A stretch of 29,757 bases of DNA, taken from the IMG/VR virus record IMGVR_UViG_3300008517_000102, positions 1 through 29,757 of that record; one strand, 5' to 3'. How positions within the stretch are numbered: the first letter of the stretch is position 1; every line of letters begins with the position of its first letter. The notes under the pieces were generated by a model. The model searched no databases. It saw nothing but the letters and a program-made list of their open reading frames with translations, and had not been told where the DNA came from. Positions 1 through 8,956 of this stretch are shown in pieces. A program made the position numbers and the translations under genes. This DNA is from a virus.

Positions 1-43
1 CGCTAACCTCTATAGCTTTCACTAATTCACCTGGCTTTCCCAT
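1..43 (-). CDS. Start of a gene cut by the left edge
   Basis: An ATG at 43 on the minus strand opens a frame that stays open to the window edge and gives 14 residues (MGKPGELVKAIEVS). It lies 14 bases beyond the TAA of the preceding gene, with a purine-rich AAGGGAT about 12 bases upstream as a possible ribosome binding site. Every other gene here follows its neighbour at similar spacing on the same strand, which supports a real gene start. The fragment is too short to assign a function. Confidence 0.5.
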   Translation of the reverse strand, partial: MGKPGELVKAIEVS

Positions 44-57
44 AATAGATCTATCCC

Positions 58-450
58 TTAGAGAACTTTCTTCTTTAGCGATAGCTTCCAGTCACCAGTG
101 TCTGCGCCGGTAGCTGCGACAATCTTTACTCTTACATACTTGCAACAACCTAATGCACCGAGGTCATCGATCCATACATCAGCAGCTGAACCAGCAGAAG
201 CTACTAAAGACATCACGCCGAATACTTCGTTGGTCATATCATCGTAAGTTGCATCGTCTTCGGACTTGTCAGCTTCAACACTACCTTCGATGGTAGCAGT
301 AACTGTTCCCGCAGTACAGCTCAGGGCCATCTGTAGAGCTGTCTTGGAATATGAATCCATGCGCGGATACTGATAAGTATAAGTGGCATCGGTTCCGTTA
401 GTTACGTCAGCCAGAACATCAGTGTCAGTTGGGTTTGTAATTGCACTCAT
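58..450 (-). CDS. Small beta-rich protein, probable minor virion component
   Basis: This 130-residue protein is not recognised as a named family. It is Thr-, Ala- and Asp-rich with alternating short hydrophobic stretches, which suggests a compact beta-sandwich. It has no signal peptide, membrane segment or catalytic motif that I can see. A pair of cysteines (LGCCKY) lies near residue 102. The start is fixed by an AAGGAG six to nine bases upstream of the ATG. It directly follows another small beta-rich protein (466-987) and the two large surface proteins, so a tail-associated or fibre-accessory role is the best inference. The TAA stop is followed after 14 bases by the next gene. Confidence 0.7.
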   Translation of the reverse strand: MSAITNPTDTDVLADVTNGTDATYTYQYPRMDSYSKTALQMALSCTAGTVTATIEGSVEADKSEDDATYDDMTNEVFGVMSLVASAGSAADVWIDDLGALGCCKYVRVKIVAATGADTGDWKLSLKKKVL

Positions 451-465
451 TATAATCTCTCCTTG

Positions 466-987
466 TTATACGGCTACTACTTGTCCGTCTTCGGACAGAG
501 GCGACCAGATACAGTGAGCACACACAACTAAATCAGTTGCAGCATCTGCGTCATATTCAAATAGGATAGTGCTTGCGACTCCAGCAGTTTGTTCTAGAGC
601 AATGAAAGGCAATAGGTCTGCTGCACCGACGATAGGATCTGCGATGATAGCACTGGTTCCAGGATTGAGAACAGTAAGTGCATTACCTGATACATCGGTC
701 CTGGCAAGAAGACAACCTTTACTAATAGCTTGAGCACCAGCTGCGTTCACTGCTGTAATGTCATCGCTTCCACCAGCTGAATCAATCTTGAACTGCACGT
801 TATCGAACACAGTAGTATCAGTCATTGTAGTGACGTGCAGCCATAGAGCATGGATACGAACTGAGCCCGTGACCGTAAAAATGTTCTCCTGGTTATCTAC
901 TCCGACACCAGGATTAAGAGTATGATCTGGGCTCTTCAATTCTACGCCCAATGCTTTCATTCGAGAATTAGAAGATAGTTTTACCAT
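466..987 (-). CDS. Beta-rich protein, probable virion component
   Basis: This 173-residue protein has no family I can name. The sequence suggests an all-beta fold: VTGSVRIHALWLHVTT near residues 39-54, VFDNVQFKID near 60-69 and a C-terminal ILFEYDADAATDLVVCAHCIW strand region. The alternation of short strands with Asp/Gly/Ala turns is typical of phage fibre and baseplate accessory proteins. A GGAGG eight bases upstream of the ATG supports the start. It lies between the five-module surface protein and another small beta-rich protein in one transcription unit, so it may cap or attach to the distal tail. No enzymatic motif is visible. Confidence 0.7.
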   Translation of the reverse strand: MVKLSSNSRMKALGVELKSPDHTLNPGVGVDNQENIFTVTGSVRIHALWLHVTTMTDTTVFDNVQFKIDSAGGSDDITAVNAAGAQAISKGCLLARTDVSGNALTVLNPGTSAIIADPIVGAADLLPFIALEQTAGVASTILFEYDADAATDLVVCAHCIWSPLSEDGQVVAV

Positions 988-1010
988 TTGTTATTCCTCC
1001 ATAATTGAGC

Positions 1011-4000
1011 TTATTCGAGCCAGACCTTTAGATTTCTAACTCTTCCGTTTAGTGTAAGCGTATCTTGAAAGTTGTCACCTATTCTGATTGAGCATTCCGT
1101 TGTATCGAAATCACAAGTACCAGTACGATTAGTATATACATTGCCAATATTACTGTCGTCAATCCATAGGTCCATGTTGCTCATGTCACCCGTATCAATG
1201 TGAAATTTAACCTTATGCCAATCTGTAAAATCTACAGGATCGAGAGCAGTGTAAATATAGCGAAGACCAGCAACACTATCCCATAGCGCTGCTCCTACTT
1301 TACCTGCGCTATAATACACGGCAAATCTATTAGCCGTACTACCAGTAAGAGCACTACTAATTTCTACCATTGATTTACTTCCGCCAGCTTCGGCAGATCC
1401 GCTGTACTCAAGATTACATTCAAACTCCATCGTAAGTTTCTTCCAGTATTCGCTATTCCCAATCACAGGAGGATCAATCAAACGTCTGGGTTGGCTATAG
1501 ATACTGTGTGGAGTTTCTGTCGTGTCATCTCCAATGAATGTCTCATAGAATTCATCATGCTGGGCTTCAGTCAATACAGTGCCGTCTTCGTAATTCAAGT
1601 AATGAATCTTGCCATTATGTTTGTAAGCTCCAGTACTTACAGCTCCTATACTAAGGCCGACTCCTACATTCTTGGTAGGGCCAACTGCAATATCTGAGCT
1701 AGCAGTATCAAGTGCATTTACATATAGTCTCAACTTGCTAGTACCTGCACCTACATACTCATACGTTGCAGTAATTACTACATATTCGCTTGTAGTAATA
1801 TTTCCTTTCTGTACGGAAGTTCCAACACCTGCAGCATTGAATATTCTAAAGAAGATATCATCGCCAGCAGTACGAGTAAGTTGCCATCCTCGTTCAGTAG
1901 TAGTGTTGTCCTTGCACATAATAACGCCATCACCTGAGATTGAATCTGTTTGTACAATAGCCTGCACACTGAAACTCCCAGCAGGGTCGAAGGTTCCATC
2001 GTCTGCTCTAGTGAGATAATCATTGGTTCCATCAAAGTCCCACATATATCCACGTCGCACACCATCACCAATATTGTTATTCCATCCAGTCGGATATGTG
2101 TCGTCAGGAAGTCTAGTTGGAGTTCCACTGACTGTCATGATGTAAGCGCCAGTCTCGGTAGTATAAGTAGCTCCTACATCTTTCTCAAAATAGATTTCCA
2201 TAAGAGGATTGCCAGGGGGATTGATTTCTCCCATAGGTCTTAGAGGAAGAACCATCGTATTTGGCTGACGAGCTATAGGGGTGCCATCACAACTATGATA
2301 TTCTGTGGCATATAATTCAGTACCACTAGAACCAGATATTTCGAATTGGGCTCCATAAATATATATTGAATCTTGGCTCAATCCTAGATAAACAACACCA
2401 CCATCACCAGTCGCAGTATAGATTCTGCAACTACGTAATGCAGTAGCACTCGCTGTAAATGTCATAACACATCTATACCAACCATTATCTAAAGCCTCTA
2501 TATGTCCAACAGATCTAACAGCGGTACCGACTATACCGTTAACAATATCAAAATAACAGCTATGATCACCGGGAGCATCATCGTTTAGATAGAGATAAAT
2601 CCAGCTTCTATTCGCAGGTTTAACATATACAGAAAGTACATAGTCTTGACCAACAACAAGATTGTTATCAAGTTTGACACCGTGTTGACCATTGGCATTA
2701 TCTTCAACAATCACATGCGTTAATCCATCTCGTGCTGGGCTAGTTATGGTAGCATCTAGATTCACGGTACAAAGATATTTAATCCATTGAGTAAAATCCC
2801 AAGAATATCTATACATATTGATTCCTGGATATTCAACTATCACTCCACCACCCTTACCTCCAACTCTAGGAACATTGATCCCGAAGGGAGTGGTAGGAGT
2901 ATTCACTGATAGCTGAGTTATAGAAGCATCCGACAAAGTGTGATGACCACTAGGTTCATCAGCTGGAATGGGTGTATCATAAAACCAGTAACGTTGCGGT
3001 TTATTTTTGTTGCTTGTACCAGTAGCTATACCTAGCAGGTGTTCTCTTTCCTCGACTAGCTCCTGAATAGTTAAATATTCTTTGTCTACCCGCAGATAAG
3101 CTATCTCTCCGGGGAAAGGATTAGCTCCTGCACTATCGGCCCCAACAACCCAGGCTCTGGCTCCATCAATCCCATAGGTAGCAATATTCGAACCGCCTCC
3201 TCCAGGATGTCCGTTTGCATATATATCAAGGTGACTAGAAATATTTCTTGTCATCTGTAAGACATACCAAGAATTAGTCCGTATCGAATTTACACCTGTA
3301 CCTGGCCCTATTTCAGCTGCAGCCTTACTGTAGTAAGCGTTTATTCTATTATTGGGAGCATCATATCGAACCACTACCCCATCAACAGTTCTAGAACCAT
3401 GAGCGAACAGGACAGAATTAGTATCAGAATCAAGTCTGAATAGAATAGTTATAGTATGTTCTCCATCAAAAATATTCATGCTCGCATCGTGAGCCATAGA
3501 GAAGTATTGATTGACTCCATTTAAATTGGCAGACTGTAGTCTACTTCCTTGATAAGATTGGATTATACTAGGTATATGGGTAGGAGCATTTGATGGTTGT
3601 AAATCCATTCTATAAATAATATCTGCGTCAGTTGGATGATAGATTCCAACATTAGGGATAACATTATCTGTGTTCTCTACAATCAAAGCTCCATATGCAT
3701 GACATACACCAGAAGCTACTCCAGTTCGACCAGGTACAACTACTAGAGAAACCGTTTGAACACCCACTAGTGAGGTGCAAGTACCATTTACCGAAAATCT
3801 TTTCCAAGTATTAGTTACACTAACATCTTTTACTTCGAGTTGGGCTATTCCATCTTCAATCAAAATGATAGTGCAGAGATGTGGTATATCTGCTCTGAGA
3901 TATACACTGGCGGTAAATGTTCTTCCTTGAAGTACTCCTAGAGCAGGAGTATAACTTCGTCTATATCCGCTGCTATCTCCGGTATTGTCTAGCTTATCAG

Positions 4001-4247
4001 CTGTCTTTCTAATATCTGGAGGTGGTCCATATGCATCATCACTGGTTACAGCACAGGTTCCCGATTGAGTCCAGCTGGAAAAATCTTCGCTATAAGGAAC
4101 AAGATTCTCGCCAGACTGGTCAATTAGATATCCGGTTGAAGGAACTACTCTACTGATATACTCGCAGAGAGTAGATTCCCTAACCATAGTCCGAGCATCT
4201 AGATTGATTCCCGCGAAAGGACAATCGAGGATTTTATAGTTTACCAT
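1011..4247 (-). CDS. Large multi-domain tail protein with lectin-like and CBM-like modules
   Basis: This 1078-residue protein is probably the main host-surface-binding protein. Five beta-sandwich modules can be traced. A carbohydrate-binding-like module spans residues ~48-190 (opening NLVPYSEDFSSWT). A LamG/concanavalin-like module at ~225-395 contains LNGVNQYFS and LDIYANG. A second CBM-like module at ~478-650 has YSWDFTQW, the DNGWYRC signature and a closing YIYGAQFE. Further LamG-like modules lie at ~730-905 (WDFDGTNDYL, LRLYVNALD) and ~930-1078 (MDLWIDDSNIG). Repeated 'S-DF-W' and 'DGWYR' features are established marks of the CBM_4_9-like domains common in phage tail proteins; binding to host glycans is inferred. 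No trimerisation helix or glycosidase motif is seen. AGGAG nine bases upstream of the ATG supports the start. Confidence 0.85.
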   Translation of the reverse strand: MVNYKILDCPFAGINLDARTMVRESTLCEYISRVVPSTGYLIDQSGENLVPYSEDFSSWTQSGTCAVTSDDAYGPPPDIRKTADKLDNTGDSSGYRRSYTPALGVLQGRTFTASVYLRADIPHLCTIILIEDGIAQLEVKDVSVTNTWKRFSVNGTCTSLVGVQTVSLVVVPGRTGVASGVCHAYGALIVENTDNVIPNVGIYHPTDADIIYRMDLQPSNAPTHIPSIIQSYQGSRLQSANLNGVNQYFSMAHDASMNIFDGEHTITILFRLDSDTNSVLFAHGSRTVDGVVVRYDAPNNRINAYYSKAAAEIGPGTGVNSIRTNSWYVLQMTRNISSHLDIYANGHPGGGGSNIATYGIDGARAWVVGADSAGANPFPGEIAYLRVDKEYLTIQELVEEREHLLGIATGTSNKNKPQRYWFYDTPIPADEPSGHHTLSDASITQLSVNTPTTPFGINVPRVGGKGGGVIVEYPGINMYRYSWDFTQWIKYLCTVNLDATITSPARDGLTHVIVEDNANGQHGVKLDNNLVVGQDYVLSVYVKPANRSWIYLYLNDDAPGDHSCYFDIVNGIVGTAVRSVGHIEALDNGWYRCVMTFTASATALRSCRIYTATGDGGVVYLGLSQDSIYIYGAQFEISGSSGTELYATEYHSCDGTPIARQPNTMVLPLRPMGEINPPGNPLMEIYFEKDVGATYTTETGAYIMTVSGTPTRLPDDTYPTGWNNNIGDGVRRGYMWDFDGTNDYLTRADDGTFDPAGSFSVQAIVQTDSISGDGVIMCKDNTTTERGWQLTRTAGDDIFFRIFNAAGVGTSVQKGNITTSEYVVITATYEYVGAGTSKLRLYVNALDTASSDIAVGPTKNVGVGLSIGAVSTGAYKHNGKIHYLNYEDGTVLTEAQHDEFYETFIGDDTTETPHSIYSQPRRLIDPPVIGNSEYWKKLTMEFECNLEYSGSAEAGGSKSMVEISSALTGSTANRFAVYYSAGKVGAALWDSVAGLRYIYTALDPVDFTDWHKVKFHIDTGDMSNMDLWIDDSNIGNVYTNRTGTCDFDTTECSIRIGDNFQDTLTLNGRVRNLKVWLE

Positions 4248-4270
4248 ATGACATGGCTCCTAAAGAGCTA

Positions 4271-6433
4271 TTAGCCCTTGTTAGCTGTATACCATACATT
4301 TACAGTAGTTGAAGTGTCGCAATCTGCTTCAATGTAGAGATATCTAAAACTATTGCTCATGATACCGGCATAACAAATCGCACCGGCAGCTAGAGTGTCA
4401 CTCCAACCCTGAGTACGGAAACCACCATATCCAGCCGCGACAGCACCAGGAAGGGCTATCCAAGTAGCACTATCTGGGGAAACTCGAAGAGTCAAAGCTG
4501 TGAGAGGAGCGCCACCGCTATTTTCAACAGTTACTGTCCAATTGATATCGTTGAGAATTTCTATAGCAGCTAGAATGGTTGTCGGGGCACTTACTGTAGT
4601 CGGTCCAGTCTTTGCTGGAGCTACTATTGCTACTTCTTCTTTCTTAACCTTACGCCAGTCATTACCTGAATCTTCACCAGGAAGTAATGCTCCCTGTAGT
4701 ACATAGAGCTGACCATTTACGTCTGTCTTCAATACGGTAGGATCGCTACCATCAGTACCAACTGCAAGCTGTCCATCTGTACCAACAGCTAATGGTCTGA
4801 ACGAATCAACATAATCATAACCCAACATCAAGCTAGTGGTTACTAATGAATTGGTTGTTCCAGCTAATGTACTGGTTGGAAAATCATCTAGTATATCTGC
4901 TAGTACGGTTGAATCTCCATCCTGTAGTCTAAGATATCCGGGCGAGGCTGTGTTATCTAGGAAGCCAGCAGCACCATCACTAAGTTCCACATGAATAGGA
5001 TTGCCTACAGCATTGGCGGCTGCATCTGCGCTGACCTTTACGGCAGTGAGGGATTGCTCAGCTATATCTGTCGCCATCGCATTGCCAGCACTAACATTAA
5101 CTCCTCTTTCGTTACCAGCTGCATCGCGAATAGTCATATATTGATTTCTGTTGGCTGACATCCTTGCGATACCAACATCGTTCTCGTCTACTGGATCTGT
5201 TGCTACATCGTCAAATCTGAATCCGGCTGCCATGACACCATCAGAACCTGGAGTAAAGATTGCATCGTCTTGATGAACAGCATTCTCGATAGTCTCTACA
5301 GCAATTACTGCGAGATCGTTATCAGCCAGCGTAACAGTCTGGGTTCCAGCATCTCTATTACCGCCATTGACGTTTACTGCAACTCCGCCAACCATATCCG
5401 TATCTGAAGTTACCCAGATTCTATTGCCCGTGGCATTGACAGCCGCATCTTTGCTGACTTGATATCTGGCATCACTGGCAGGAGCAGTAGAGATTGAGTT
5501 AGCTCCAATAGCCGAACCCAGCGGACCAGTAAGATAAGTATCCATGGCACCAGCAGTAATTCCTGCTCTGTCCCAAGTAGCACCATCGAATCCCATGAGT
5601 CGAGAATAAGTTACCAGACCCTTGATAGCATTGGCTTCATTATCTGCGCCAGCAGCTACAACATCAACCGAATTCAAAGAATCACTGATTCTAACGAAGA
5701 TAGGATTACCTTCTACGTTAGCATTAACATCCTTGGAAACTTGGAATCTAGCATCCGTAGGAGGAGCAACAGATACCGAAGCAGCTTCAAGCTGAGAACC
5801 TAGCGGTCCAACTACATCAATCTGCAGTTCTCCGCCAGCGTCAGTCTTGAGATATGTAGCGTTAGCGCCGTCATGACCAGCTAATAGTTGACCAGCTACA
5901 TCTGTAAGCAAGTAGTATGGTCCACCAGCACCGATGTCATCACCAACCATAGAAGTCCCGCCACCTACTGTTTCTAATTTACCAGCAGCATCAGTCTTTA
6001 GTTTGGTAGCCGCAGCACCATCCCAACCTAGATAAAGAACTCCGTTAGCATCTGACAATAGAAGCTGGGGATTGGCTCCATCGTGAGCCATATAGAGTTG
6101 ACCGTTTACATCAGACAACGCATAGTATGGTCCACCGGCTAGAGGATCATCACAGATCTTCATCCCCGTGCCATCATTCAGGATTATCTTGCCAGTGTTA
6201 TCTGTAAGAATAAATTGTTCGTTTACTCCATCATGGCCTATATAAATCTGGCCAGCAGCATCACTCAAGATAGATAATTGAGTAATACCATCATTGCAAG
6301 GCTTAACATCTGTAGCAACACCGCCACCACCGGTTACGGCTAATGAACCATCAGTGGAACATTTGACCGGGACCATTGTGGTTACGCCGCTAACTGGATG
6401 AGTATATTGTGCTTTTAGGACTTCTCCGCCCAT
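4271..6433 (-). CDS. Repeat-built virion structural protein, fibre-like
   Basis: This 720-residue protein contains several internal repeats. Units of the form 'L-[ST]-D-x2-G-Q-[IL]-x2-[AG]-H-D-G-x-N' occur at residues 56-71, 106-121 and 176-191, and 'LKTD-x2-G-x-L' at 146-153, 196-203 and 568-575. A longer unit starting GPLGS and containing DAR-[FY]-QVSKD occurs at 209-247 and 303-341, with a partial third copy near 461-482. Residues 279-289 (LMGFDGATWDR) match a motif recurrent in phage virion proteins. The C-terminal ~110 residues look like a non-repetitive beta domain. The repeats suggest an extended fibre, collar or head-fibre-like protein; attachment site and partner are unknown. AGGAGG upstream fixes the start. 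Confidence 0.8.
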   Translation of the reverse strand: MGGEVLKAQYTHPVSGVTTMVPVKCSTDGSLAVTGGGGVATDVKPCNDGITQLSILSDAAGQIYIGHDGVNEQFILTDNTGKIILNDGTGMKICDDPLAGGPYYALSDVNGQLYMAHDGANPQLLLSDANGVLYLGWDGAAATKLKTDAAGKLETVGGGTSMVGDDIGAGGPYYLLTDVAGQLLAGHDGANATYLKTDAGGELQIDVVGPLGSQLEAASVSVAPPTDARFQVSKDVNANVEGNPIFVRISDSLNSVDVVAAGADNEANAIKGLVTYSRLMGFDGATWDRAGITAGAMDTYLTGPLGSAIGANSISTAPASDARYQVSKDAAVNATGNRIWVTSDTDMVGGVAVNVNGGNRDAGTQTVTLADNDLAVIAVETIENAVHQDDAIFTPGSDGVMAAGFRFDDVATDPVDENDVGIARMSANRNQYMTIRDAAGNERGVNVSAGNAMATDIAEQSLTAVKVSADAAANAVGNPIHVELSDGAAGFLDNTASPGYLRLQDGDSTVLADILDDFPTSTLAGTTNSLVTTSLMLGYDYVDSFRPLAVGTDGQLAVGTDGSDPTVLKTDVNGQLYVLQGALLPGEDSGNDWRKVKKEEVAIVAPAKTGPTTVSAPTTILAAIEILNDINWTVTVENSGGAPLTALTLRVSPDSATWIALPGAVAAGYGGFRTQGWSDTLAAGAICYAGIMSNSFRYLYIEADCDTSTTVNVWYTANKG

Positions 6434-6449
6434 TGTAATTTCCTCCTAT

Positions 6450-8936
6450 TTACGCTGCCCGTTTAGCCTCAATAGATTGGGCTTTGGTTTGGTTCGCGAC
6501 GGACATTCTTGATACTTTCGCTCCTCTAGGACCCGCAGGCGGAGGCATCCCCTGAGTAGGTCCTTCAGGCCTGAGATTCATTTGAGCCTGTGCAATAAAC
6601 TCTGGAGTAAGAGTTGAATCCATTGGCATTCCGAGTAAATAAGTTAGTTGGACTTTCATAGTATAAGAAATTGGTTCTTTCCTCGCTGCTACAGCATCCA
6701 TAATATCTGTAACCATCTTAGCATATAGCCGGGGATATACTTCTCTGACTGTCTCAACTGCTTCCCTAGAAATACTCGCGTGTGTAAGATCTTCTAATAC
6801 ACTGAGAGGATCTTCCACGGCTACGATTCTACGAAAGAATTTTGTTAATTCTACTTCGCTGATATATGGCTGTTTCCCTTGTAAAGCATCTACTGTATTA
6901 AGACTCATTGCACTCGGCATGGTAGCCAGCAAATGAGATACCGCTTTCTGTACTGTCATGTTCAGATCCTGAGCTATATCAGGAAATTCTTCTTGCAGAT
7001 TTGCTAGATTAGCGTTCATTCTTTCTTGTAAGACTTCAGGATCAGCAAGCGGCTTTAATTTGCTTGAAATATACTGGAAGGTTTCTTGTTTGTTTTGGAG
7101 AATATCTTTTCTTGTCTTTTTCTTTTCGCCTTCACGCCAAGCCTCATATGCCCTAACTCCGATAGATGCACCGACAGGTGCCCGATACTTAGTTTTCATT
7201 AGAGCTTGAGTAATCTTGCGTTCTATAATCCAATCAACCATATTAGTAATACGATGAAATCCTTTAATAATTGAAGCAGGATTGCGTAATGCTTGAGTAA
7301 GAGCACCAATACCAATTGCACCCTTAAAGCCACCACCGAGAAGATAAGCTAGACCTCCTGTGAGTCCACCAGGGAGTAATTCTGAAAGTGCTCCTTTAGC
7401 CGGTTCTCCTAAACCAGCGAGTTTTATTTCAAGTCGTGCCGATGATTCAGCTAGAGGTAAAGAATCATCTAGTGCCTTTGTAATGTCCGCAATATCAATA
7501 GTTTTCTTTAGTTTAGGATCCCACCATTTTATAACGGGAACTTTATTCTTGGATATAGGCAATTTAGGATTAGTTAAAGACTCATATAGTTTTTCTGAAG
7601 CTTTAACTTCTCTTTGTATATTTTTTAAGAAACTTACTCGGTTAGGACCTCGTAATTGTTCTCCGAAAAAATCAGTATCAAATAATTTTTCTCTATAAAG
7701 CTTTCTGTTGCTTATACGAATCTTATTATATTCTTGTCCGTGTTTTACAAGTTGCTTTACTGCCTTAGTTTGCTCTGATGTGAATCGTTTTGAGAATTCT
7801 AAAAGTTCTTCTGATGGTACAGCTAATTGCCCTTTCTTCAAACTTTTTGCCGCTGCTTCTGCTGCAGTTATTGGCGGTCTAAGAAGGGCTCTAACTTCTT
7901 CCTGTGCCACAAGAATACTTCTATCAAATCTTTCTCCGCTTTTTGCGATAGTCTCAGCAAAATCAGGAAGATTTTTGTGCCAATCTATTGCTGCTTGACG
8001 AGCTTCTTTGTTCTCTAAAAATTCTCTAATAACTTTTCTATCCCTACCGGACACTAATCCGCTGAGAGAAGCATATATATCTTTTGTTTTACCAGTTAAA
8101 CCAGGGAAAGGTTTATAAGCTCCAACTACTGCTGGTGCCCTTTCACCAAAGACTAGCCCCTTAACTGCTGGAAGCCCTACCCCCATAATTCCGCCAATTA
8201 AAGCACCCATCCCCATATAGGCAGCTGTCTCTTCAGAGAGTAGAGGTTTATCTTTGAGAACTGATTCACTAAGACCTATACCAGCACCATAGACCCCACC
8301 CTCTAATGCGACAGGAACTCCCTTGGAAATTCCCTTAGCAATAGCTCTCTTCACTAGACTGGGACTGGCAGTAGTCTTAAGAGCACTAGCCAATTTAGCT
8401 TCTAACTGAGCAGCCATCTTAGCCGTTTGAGCTGTAGGAGCTTTAGAAAATATCTGTTTGAGTATCCCTCGTCCAGTTCCAGGAGCAGCTGCTCCACCAG
8501 ATACAACTACGGGAAGCACAGCACCTGTTATCTCACTAGCAAGACTAATTTTGGGACTGGCAGTTCTCCAATTGTCGAGTTCCTCAGGAGTATAGATTCC
8601 AGCCTTTGTTAGAGCCAAATCACTACCACCAAAGGTCAAGCCTCTTGCAGCGCCTAGCAGAGCTGCACTAAGTTCTCCTGACTTGCCACCGTATTCCTGC
8701 TTAACCCAGCCATGATGTTCCATCTCTCTAGATTCAAAACCCCAGCCTAGATCGAATACTTGCTTCATGTTCTCAGGATTGAAATCTACAGACACAGTTT
8801 CACCAGCAGGGCTGACTATATTAATCTTTGGGCTTTCGTCTGAAGCATAGTCAAACCACTGATCGCTCATTACGGCGTCATAGATTTCCTGAGGAGTGTA
8901 TTCTTGTACTCCGCCGGCACCAGTTACCTTGGGCAT
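6450..8936 (-). CDS. Large internal virion / DNA-ejection protein
   Basis: This 828-residue protein is interpreted as an ejection-type protein carried in the particle. Its N-terminal ~110 residues (YTPQEIYDAV, a VxVDFNPENM segment, then GAARGLTFGGSDLAL at 95-109) follow a pattern I associate with podovirus internal proteins. Glycine-rich hydrophobic segments at ~136-148, 240-264 and 521-548 could insert in a membrane, as expected if it helps form a DNA conduit across the cell envelope. The middle (~290-500) is charged and helical. The last ~35 residues are proline-rich and then basic. No lytic transglycosylase or peptidase motif is visible. It closes a four-gene helical block downstream of the nozzle gene, the usual position for ejection proteins. 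Confidence 0.75.
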   Translation of the reverse strand: MPKVTGAGGVQEYTPQEIYDAVMSDQWFDYASDESPKINIVSPAGETVSVDFNPENMKQVFDLGWGFESREMEHHGWVKQEYGGKSGELSAALLGAARGLTFGGSDLALTKAGIYTPEELDNWRTASPKISLASEITGAVLPVVVSGGAAAPGTGRGILKQIFSKAPTAQTAKMAAQLEAKLASALKTTASPSLVKRAIAKGISKGVPVALEGGVYGAGIGLSESVLKDKPLLSEETAAYMGMGALIGGIMGVGLPAVKGLVFGERAPAVVGAYKPFPGLTGKTKDIYASLSGLVSGRDRKVIREFLENKEARQAAIDWHKNLPDFAETIAKSGERFDRSILVAQEEVRALLRPPITAAEAAAKSLKKGQLAVPSEELLEFSKRFTSEQTKAVKQLVKHGQEYNKIRISNRKLYREKLFDTDFFGEQLRGPNRVSFLKNIQREVKASEKLYESLTNPKLPISKNKVPVIKWWDPKLKKTIDIADITKALDDSLPLAESSARLEIKLAGLGEPAKGALSELLPGGLTGGLAYLLGGGFKGAIGIGALTQALRNPASIIKGFHRITNMVDWIIERKITQALMKTKYRAPVGASIGVRAYEAWREGEKKKTRKDILQNKQETFQYISSKLKPLADPEVLQERMNANLANLQEEFPDIAQDLNMTVQKAVSHLLATMPSAMSLNTVDALQGKQPYISEVELTKFFRRIVAVEDPLSVLEDLTHASISREAVETVREVYPRLYAKMVTDIMDAVAARKEPISYTMKVQLTYLLGMPMDSTLTPEFIAQAQMNLRPEGPTQGMPPPAGPRGAKVSRMSVANQTKAQSIEAKRAA

Positions 8937-8956
8937 ATGGATTTACCTTTCCTTGC

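Noticed and set aside
1672-2019. 115-residue plus-strand open frame opposite the large tail protein
   Set aside because: Antisense shadow of a clear gene, with composition typical of complement-strand translation and no family signature.
7360-7698. 112-residue plus-strand open frame opposite the 828-residue protein
   Set aside because: Serine-rich antisense shadow with no independent support.
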